A DNA stretch of 64,000 bases from Streptomyces spinoverrucosus (lineage in GTDB: Bacteria; Actinomycetota; Actinomycetes; Streptomycetales; Streptomycetaceae), in assembly GCF_006539505.1 (NCBI RefSeq), contig NZ_BJND01000040.1, positions 1-64,000 on the forward strand, read 5' to 3'. A program made the translations under genes and the position numbers. Positions 59,403-64,000 of the stretch are shown one piece after another. Position 1 is the first letter of the stretch, and the number at the start of each line of letters is the position of its first letter. The notes beneath the pieces were generated by a model that saw only the letters and a list, made by a program, of their open reading frames with translations, was not told the origin of the DNA and made no database searches.

Positions 59403-60206
59403 TCAGATACTGATAGAGATCGCGAGTGACCCGAGCGCACGGCCCACCTCGCTTTGCAACTGCCGGGCTGCGGGAAGCAGTCGGTCCGCTTGGTGGCTGG
59501 GGAGCGAGATGGCCATCGTCCCCGCACTGTCACCCACAGTGATCGGAATGGCCGCGCACACCGTCCCCAGCGCGTACTCCTGGCGCTCGGTCACCGGTTC
59601 CATCCGGCTCGTTCGTTCGAGTCGTTGCAGCAGGGCGCGGCCGTCGCGGACGGTGTACGGGGTGATCGACTGCACGGGATAGCGGTCGAGGTGGTCCCGG
59701 CGGGTGTTCTCGTCCAGCTGGGACAGAAGGCACTGTCCGATGGCGTGCGCGTGGCCGGTCTCGCGGAAGTCGGCCCACTCCTCCACCGCCGGATTGCCGG
59801 GGGTGTCGGAGACGCACATGACCTCGATCTCGCCGTCGCGGTAGATCGCGTAGTACACGGGCACGCCGATGGAATCCCGCCAGCGTGCGAGGGCCGCGTT
59901 GACCGTGCTGCGACGTTTCTGCTGGGCTCCGCTGCTGCTCAGCCGCTCGGCCGCCTCGCCGAGGAAGAACAGGCCTTTCTCACGGCGCAGATAGCTCTCG
60001 TGCACCAAGGTGCGCAGCAGATGGTACGTCGTGGGGAGGGCGACGCCGGTCTCGCGGGCCAGTTGCTTGGCGGGGGCGCCGTGCTCGTGCTCGGCGACGG
60101 CCTCCAGCAGGCGCATGGCGCGCTGCACGGACCCGATGAGGGTGGCGTTGTGCCGGGGCGTGGGGGGTGCGTAGGGATCTGCGGGTGCGGTGTCTGCCGT
60201 GGCCAA
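59403..60206 (-). CDS. ssgR: SsgR, IclR-family activator of ssgA
   Basis: The 267-residue protein has an IclR winged-helix (GSVQRAMRLLEAVAEHEHGA and PTTYHLLRTLVHESYLRREK) and the IclR effector domain (about 90-255). Position directly upstream of ssgA identifies it as SsgR, which activates ssgA at the onset of sporulation. The start is a TTG at 60206. It resembles the S. coelicolor protein from memory. Confidence 0.9.
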   Translation of the reverse strand: MATADTAPADPYAPPTPRHNATLIGSVQRAMRLLEAVAEHEHGAPAKQLARETGVALPTTYHLLRTLVHESYLRREKGLFFLGEAAERLSSSGAQQKRRSTVNAALARWRDSIGVPVYYAIYRDGEIEVMCVSDTPGNPAVEEWADFRETGHAHAIGQCLLSQLDENTRRDHLDRYPVQSITPYTVRDGRALLQRLERTSRMEPVTERQEYALGTVCAAIPITVGDSAGTMAISLPSHQADRLLPAARQLQSEVGRALGSLAISISI

Positions 60207-60413
60207 GGGTCACTCCCGAAGCGCGAGGGGGGCAGCCCGTGCAAGGGGTGCACGGGAGGGGGTGTACGGGTGTGTACGCCGCTCGCGGGGTCGCCCCCGC
60301 GTCGGGTTCCGGACTCTATTGGCCTGCCACCGCTCTCAGACCGTCCGCCCGGAAACTTCCCTCCCCCGAGGGAACCGGTCATTCCTGTTACCGGCTCCCG
60401 TCACCCACATCTG

Positions 60414-60626
60414 TTACCAGTCGCCACGCGACGAGGAGTTCGTCGTGAACTTCCGTACGACGTAGATGAGTCCGCCGACCAGGGCCACGAAGACCAGCAG
60501 CTTGAACAGCAGTCCGATCACGAAGCCCACGACGTTGGCTATCACGCCGCCGAACACGACCAGGGCGATGACCGGCACCGCGATCCACTTCACCCACCAC
60601 GGCAGACCCGCGAAGATCTCTCGCAT
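60414..60626 (-). CDS. DUF5326 small membrane protein
   Basis: The 70-residue protein reads MREIFAGLPWWVKWIAVPVI at the start, has two spans (about 13-32 and 36-58) and ends in KFTTNSSSRGDW. It matches the DUF5326 family found across Streptomyces at this locus. Its function is unknown. Confidence 0.88.
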   Translation of the reverse strand: MREIFAGLPWWVKWIAVPVIALVVFGGVIANVVGFVIGLLFKLLVFVALVGGLIYVVRKFTTNSSSRGDW

Positions 60627-60778
60627 CGCCCTCGCCCTTCTCTCTCTCCACTGTGATGTCCTGCTTCGATGCTAGGGCCGGCGAGGTGCCCGACGGGTGC
60701 CGCGCAGCCCTTGTCCTCCCCTGATCGATCCCCTAGGGAATCCGGGGACGCGAGAGCCACGAACCCCGAGCCGACGGG

Positions 60779-61096
60779 TCAGTTCTCGGGCGGCGAGAAC
60801 ACCACAAGCACCCGCAGGTCCTCGCTGATGTGGTGGAACTTGTGGGCCACCCCGGCCGGGACGTACACCACGCTGCCGCGGGCCACCTCGGTGGTCTCCA
60901 TACCGACGGTGATCGCGGCGCGGCCGCTCACCACGAAGTACACCTCGTCCTGGTTGTGCGGTTTCTGCGGGTCGTGCTCGCCCGCGTTGAGCGCGTACAG
61001 ACCAACCGACATGTTCCGCTCCCGCAGAAACTGAAGGTAGGCCCCCTCGTTGGCGGCGCGCTCCGCCTCCAGTTCGTCCAGCCGGAATGCCTTCAT
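60779..61096 (-). CDS. Cupin domain protein
   Basis: The 105-residue protein is a single cupin barrel. Probable metal ligands lie in PHNQDEVYFVVSG (motif 1: His, Glu) and in AGVAHKFHHISEDLRV (motif 2: His). Conserved upstream segments are LQFLRERNMSVGLYAL. The start at 61096 follows GAGGCG; a GTG at 61144 in frame would add 16 residues. It is divergent from the holin-like gene. The substrate is unknown. Confidence 0.85.
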   Translation of the reverse strand: MKAFRLDELEAERAANEGAYLQFLRERNMSVGLYALNAGEHDPQKPHNQDEVYFVVSGRAAITVGMETTEVARGSVVYVPAGVAHKFHHISEDLRVLVVFSPPEN

Positions 61097-61154
61097 CGCC
61101 TCGTCGCCCTCGCGCCCGTATTCGTAACCGATCTCGTCTGCCACGATCAGACAC

Positions 61155-61532
61155 ATGATGAATTTCGTAGTCAAGACGATCGCCAACGCGGGCGCCCTGG
61201 CGGTCGCCGTATGGCTGCTCGACAAGATCACCCTGACCGGGGACAGCACCGGGAAGAAGGTCGGCACGCTGATCCTGGTCGCGCTGATCTTCGGCCTCGT
61301 GAACTTCGTGGTCAAGCCGATCGTGCAGCTGCTGAGCCTGCCGCTGCTCATCCTCACCCTCGGCCTGTTCACCCTGATCGTCAACGCGCTGATGCTGCTG
61401 CTGACCTCGTGGCTCGCCGACAAGCTCGACCTGAGCTTCCATGTCGAGGGCTTCTGGACGGCCGTACTGGGCGGCCTGATCATCTCGATCGTCTCCTGGG
61501 CGCTCAACGTCGTCCTCCCGGACCGGGACTGA
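61155..61532 (+). CDS. Phage-holin-family (four-span) membrane protein
   Basis: The 125-residue protein has four spans and the conserved DKITLTG loop and GLVNFVVKPIVQLLSLP. It matches the chromosomal 'phage holin family' proteins of actinobacteria, which are widespread and not part of prophages. It overlaps nothing and lies 5 bp upstream of ptpA, suggesting an operon with the phosphatase and the lyase. No phage lysis genes are nearby. Confidence 0.83.
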   Translation: MMNFVVKTIANAGALAVAVWLLDKITLTGDSTGKKVGTLILVALIFGLVNFVVKPIVQLLSLPLLILTLGLFTLIVNALMLLLTSWLADKLDLSFHVEGFWTAVLGGLIISIVSWALNVVLPDRD

Positions 61533-61537
61533 GCGCC

Positions 61538-62029
61538 ATGACCTACCGCATCAGCTTCGTCTGCACCGGCAACATCTGCCGCTCCCCGATGGCCGAATCC
61601 GTCTTCCGCGCCCGGATCGCGGAAACCGGGCTGGACGGCCTCGTCGAGGTCGACAGCGCCGGCACGGGCGGCTGGCACGAGGGCGAACCGGCCGACCCGC
61701 GCACCGTGGCCGTGCTCCGGGAGCACGACTACGGCAGTGAGCACATCGCACGGCAGTTCCAGCCGTCGTGGTTCTCCCGGCTCGATCTCGTCATCGCGCT
61801 CGACTCCGGGCACCTGAAGGCGCTGCGCCGCCTCGCCCCCACCGAGCAGGAGGCTGCGAAGGTGCGCCTGCTGCGTTCCTACGATCCCGCCGCGGGCGAC
61901 GACCTGGACGTTCCGGACCCCTATTACGGTGGCCGGGACGGCTTCGAGGAGTGCCTTGAGATGGTGGAGGCGGCGAGTACGGGACTGCTCGCCGCGGTAC
62001 GCGAGCACCTGGAAGGACGGGCGGCATGA
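61538..62029 (+). CDS. ptpA: Low-molecular-weight protein tyrosine phosphatase
   Basis: The 163-residue enzyme has the phosphate-binding loop FVCTGNICRSPMAES (Cys-x5-Arg) at the N-terminus and the acid DPYY segment (VPDPYYGGRDGFE). It is the Streptomyces PtpA type, which affects secondary metabolism when overproduced in S. coelicolor/S. lividans. It is translationally coupled to the next gene (ATGA overlap). Confidence 0.92.
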   Translation: MTYRISFVCTGNICRSPMAESVFRARIAETGLDGLVEVDSAGTGGWHEGEPADPRTVAVLREHDYGSEHIARQFQPSWFSRLDLVIALDSGHLKALRRLAPTEQEAAKVRLLRSYDPAAGDDLDVPDPYYGGRDGFEECLEMVEAASTGLLAAVREHLEGRAA

Positions 62030-63183
62030 GCGGTTCTGCACGCGGTACGAGCGCGGAGGGGGGCGTCGGCGAGGGCACGCGCGCGGTGCGGGCGGGGCTG
62101 CCCGAGCCGGTGAAGCACGAGCCGACCCTGCCGGGTCCGGTGTTCGCCGCCCACTACCATCTGCCGGGCGAGTCCACGGGACCGTACACCTACGGCCGTG
62201 ACGAGAACCCGACCTGGACGCACCTGGAGCGGGCGATCGGCGAACTGGAGGCACCCGGGCGGGACGGCGTCGAGACGCTCGTGTTCGCCTCCGGGATGGC
62301 CGCGATCTCGTCGGTGCTCTTCTCGCAGCTGCGCACGGGCGACGCGGTCGTGCTGCCCAGCGACGGCTACCAGGCGCTGCCGCTGGTGCGCGCGCAGCTG
62401 GAGGCGTACGGCATCGAGGTGCGCACCGCGCCGACCGCCGGCGACGCCCAGCTCGACGTCCTGGACGGCGCGAAGCTGCTGTGGATCGAGACCCCGTCCA
62501 ACCCCGGGCTCGACGTGTGCGACATCCGGCGGCTCGCCGAGGCGGCACACGCGCGCGGGGCCCTGGTCGCCGTCGACAACACGCTCGCCACACCACTCGG
62601 ACAGCGCCCGCTGGAACTGGGCGCCGACTTCTCCGTCGCCAGCGGCACCAAGCAGCTCACCGGGCACGGAGACATCCTCCTGGGGTACGTCGTCGGCCGC
62701 GACGCCGCAGCCATGGCCGCCGTACGTCGCTGGCGCAAGATCGTCGGAGCGATTCCGGGACCGATGGAGGCCTGGCTCGCACATCGGTCGATCGCCACGC
62801 TCCAGCTGCGCGTCGAGCGACAGAACGCCGGCGCCCTGGCGGTGGCCGAGGCGCTGCGCGACTGGCACGAGGATCTCGGGGTGCGCTACCCGGGGCTGAT
62901 GAGCGACCCGTCGCACAAGATCGCCTCGCAGCAGATGCACCGTTTCGGGTGCGTGGTGTCGTTCACGCTGCCCACGCGCGCGCGTGCGGACCGTTTCCTC
63001 GACGCGCTGCGGCTCGTGGACGACGCCACGAGCTTCGGCGGAGTGCGCTCCACCGCCGAGCGGCGCGGGCGCTGGGGAGGGGACGCGGTGCCGGAGGGCT
63101 TCATCCGGCTGTCGGTCGGCGCCGAGGACCCCAAGGACCTGGTGGCGGATGTGCTGCGCGCACTGGACGAGTCGGCGCAGTGA
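62026..63183 (+). CDS. Cystathionine gamma-lyase/synthase family enzyme
   Basis: The 385-residue PLP enzyme shows YTYGRDENPTWTHLERAIGELE, FASGMAAISSVLF, PSNPGLDVCDI and the Schiff-base Lys in SVASGTKQLTGHGDILLG. It belongs to the Cys/Met metabolism family and by similarity is nearest the cystathionine gamma-lyases, though the choice between lyase and synthase is uncertain. The ATG overlaps the ptpA stop. A strong terminator follows. Confidence 0.88.
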   Translation: MSGSARGTSAEGGVGEGTRAVRAGLPEPVKHEPTLPGPVFAAHYHLPGESTGPYTYGRDENPTWTHLERAIGELEAPGRDGVETLVFASGMAAISSVLFSQLRTGDAVVLPSDGYQALPLVRAQLEAYGIEVRTAPTAGDAQLDVLDGAKLLWIETPSNPGLDVCDIRRLAEAAHARGALVAVDNTLATPLGQRPLELGADFSVASGTKQLTGHGDILLGYVVGRDAAAMAAVRRWRKIVGAIPGPMEAWLAHRSIATLQLRVERQNAGALAVAEALRDWHEDLGVRYPGLMSDPSHKIASQQMHRFGCVVSFTLPTRARADRFLDALRLVDDATSFGGVRSTAERRGRWGGDAVPEGFIRLSVGAEDPKDLVADVLRALDESAQ

Positions 63184-63222
63184 CGCTCACGGACGCCCGG
63201 TGGGGGTCCGACTACGCAAGAC

Positions 63223-63261
63223 GGACGGTCCGAGCCTCCCCCCTCGTGGCTCGGACCGTCC
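63223..63261 (+). terminator. Terminator after the lyase gene
   Basis: A perfect 14-bp stem, GGACGGTCCGAGCC (63223-63236) with GGCTCGGACCGTCC (63248-63261), has an 11-base loop. It closes the holin-like/ptpA/lyase operon. Confidence 0.85.
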
Positions 63262-63305
63262 TCGGTTCCGCGCGCGAAGAACCGCGCGACCAAGGCTAGT
63301 TGACT

Positions 63306-63338
63306 CTCTGTCAGTGTCCAATCACTGTAGCGACAGAG
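63306..63338 (+). promoter_or_regulatory. Inverted repeat upstream of the LysR gene
   Basis: CTCTGTC (63306-63312) and GACAGAG (63332-63338) flank an inner AGTG/CACT pair. It lies about 75 bp upstream of the LysR gene, in an A/T-rich segment ending TTATTTATAG, and may be its autoregulatory operator. Confidence 0.45.
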
Positions 63339-63411
63339 ACCTATCGACTTATTTATAGTTGGGCCCTGCCTCAGGGGTGGGAGCAGCGCACGGGAAGGGG
63401 TGGGGGGCGCC

Positions 63412-64000
63412 ATGGATCTGGCCTTGCTGCGCACGTTCGTGACCGTGCACCGGGCCGGCTCCTTCACCCGCGCCGCCGCCCTGCTGGGCCTCTCCCAGCC
63501 GGCCGTCACCTCACAGATCCGCACCCTCGAACGGCAGCTGGGCCGTCCCCTGTTCCTGCGGCAGGCGCGCGGTGTGACGCCGACGACCATGGGCGACGAG
63601 CTCGCGCACAAGGCCGCTCCGCATCTGGACGCGCTGGTGGAGATCGCCGAGAGCGGGCTCGACGACGAGTCGTCCTTACGTACGTTGCATCTGGCCGGGC
63701 CCCCGGAGTTCACCGCCGAGCGGGCGCTGCCCGCGCTCGTGGAACTGACCGGGGAGGACGGCCAGGGGTTCGCCCTGCGCGCCTCCTTCGGCAACGCGGA
63801 GGAGACGCTGGAGGGGCTGGCCGCCGGCCATCATGATCTGGCCATCAGCACGGCCCGCCCACGCGGCGCCCTGCTCACCGCGACTGCGCTCTGCGACGAG
63901 GAGCACATCCTGGTCGCTGCTCCGCGCTGGGCGGAAGAGATCGACACCGGGGCGCTGCGCGACAAGGGCGCGCCCGCCCTGGAGAACCTTCCCGTCGTCG
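63412..64000 (+). CDS. LysR-family regulator, truncated by window end
   Basis: The visible 196 residues start with a LysR helix-turn-helix (MDLALLRTFVTVHRAGSFTRAAA and LSQPAVTSQIRTLERQLGRP) and part of the effector domain. Leu89 (in DDESSLRTL) is encoded by a TTA at 63676-63678, the bldA-read codon. The gene runs off the right edge. The regulated gene is unknown; nothing is divergent from it in view. Confidence 0.88.
   Translation, partial: MDLALLRTFVTVHRAGSFTRAAALLGLSQPAVTSQIRTLERQLGRPLFLRQARGVTPTTMGDELAHKAAPHLDALVEIAESGLDDESSLRTLHLAGPPEFTAERALPALVELTGEDGQGFALRASFGNAEETLEGLAAGHHDLAISTARPRGALLTATALCDEEHILVAAPRWAEEIDTGALRDKGAPALENLPVV

Noticed and set aside
61155..61532. Prophage remnant because of the holin-like protein
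   Set aside because: No endolysin, structural or integrase genes are nearby. The family is chromosomal in actinobacteria and sits in a conserved operon with ptpA.

Overview
The window is high-GC actinobacterial chromosome, almost certainly Streptomyces. Evidence includes GC-rich third codon positions, many GTG starts with 4-bp GTGA/ATGA overlaps, and ssgA/ssgR sporulation genes. It also holds a Rex-type operator before cydAB, Streptomyces-type DnaA boxes (TTGTCCACA/TTATCCACA), several 14-bp parS sites (GTTTCACGTGAAAC), and two regulators with rare TTA codons. The density of parS and DnaA boxes suggests the region lies fairly close to oriC; the gene order resembles the S. coelicolor pheA-serS to ssgA-ptpA core region (from memory, not checked).

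Layout. 0-2.7 kb: an operon on the minus strand for a ChsH1/ChsH2/Ltp2-like hydratase-aldolase behind a 17-bp palindrome. 2.8-12 kb: a small secreted protein, two stand-alone primase-polymerase-like proteins, tRNA-Ser(UGA) beside a decayed gene, a membrane-anchored HtrA protease, a glycerophosphodiesterase, an anti-sigma-type ATPase and a SEC-C protein. 12-18 kb: a PP2C phosphatase, aminopeptidase P, a CitG-like enzyme, an exported intradiol dioxygenase and a second RsbW-like ATPase. 18-24.6 kb: an extracytoplasmic copper cluster (membrane protein, YcnI, Sco, PCuAC, CopC-CopD, DtpA). 24.6-28.4 kb: pheA, a DnaA-box cluster, serS, a HAD phosphatase and tRNA-Ser(GCU).

28.6-40.2 kb: a paired ABC exporter operon, an M24 peptidase, an EphD-like hydrolase/dehydrogenase fusion, a MerR regulator, kptA, a flavin oxidoreductase, a HAD phosphatase and an M23 peptidase. 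40.3-48.3 kb: cydDC fusion, cydB and cydA with a Rex site, parS sites, a cyclophilin-fold protein and hisC. 48.7-52.4 kb: a LacI regulator, a 102-bp MITE-like palindromic element, a metallophosphoesterase and a membrane protein. 52.4-56.7 kb: thiC with a TPP riboswitch, followed by two inserted cassettes. 56.8-64 kb: a YibE/F protein with a very long Gly-rich leader, ssgA, ssgR, a DUF5326 protein, a cupin, a holin-like protein, ptpA, a cystathionine gamma-lyase-like enzyme and a LysR regulator cut by the window end.

The most unusual structure is at the 3' end of thiC. The intact gene is followed by two further copies of just its last ~130-150 bp, each separated by a roughly 1-kb cassette carrying a DUF4240 gene. 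The outermost copy still sits against what looks like the original thiC terminator. This reads as repeated integration into the thiC 3' end, each event supplying a replacement tail starting just after the codon of the last Fe-S cysteine.

A second theme is parS built into other elements: one site overlaps the cydDC start codon, one lies in a 28-bp palindrome that looks like the cydB terminator, and parS-like sequences sit in an enlarged stem of the thiC riboswitch.
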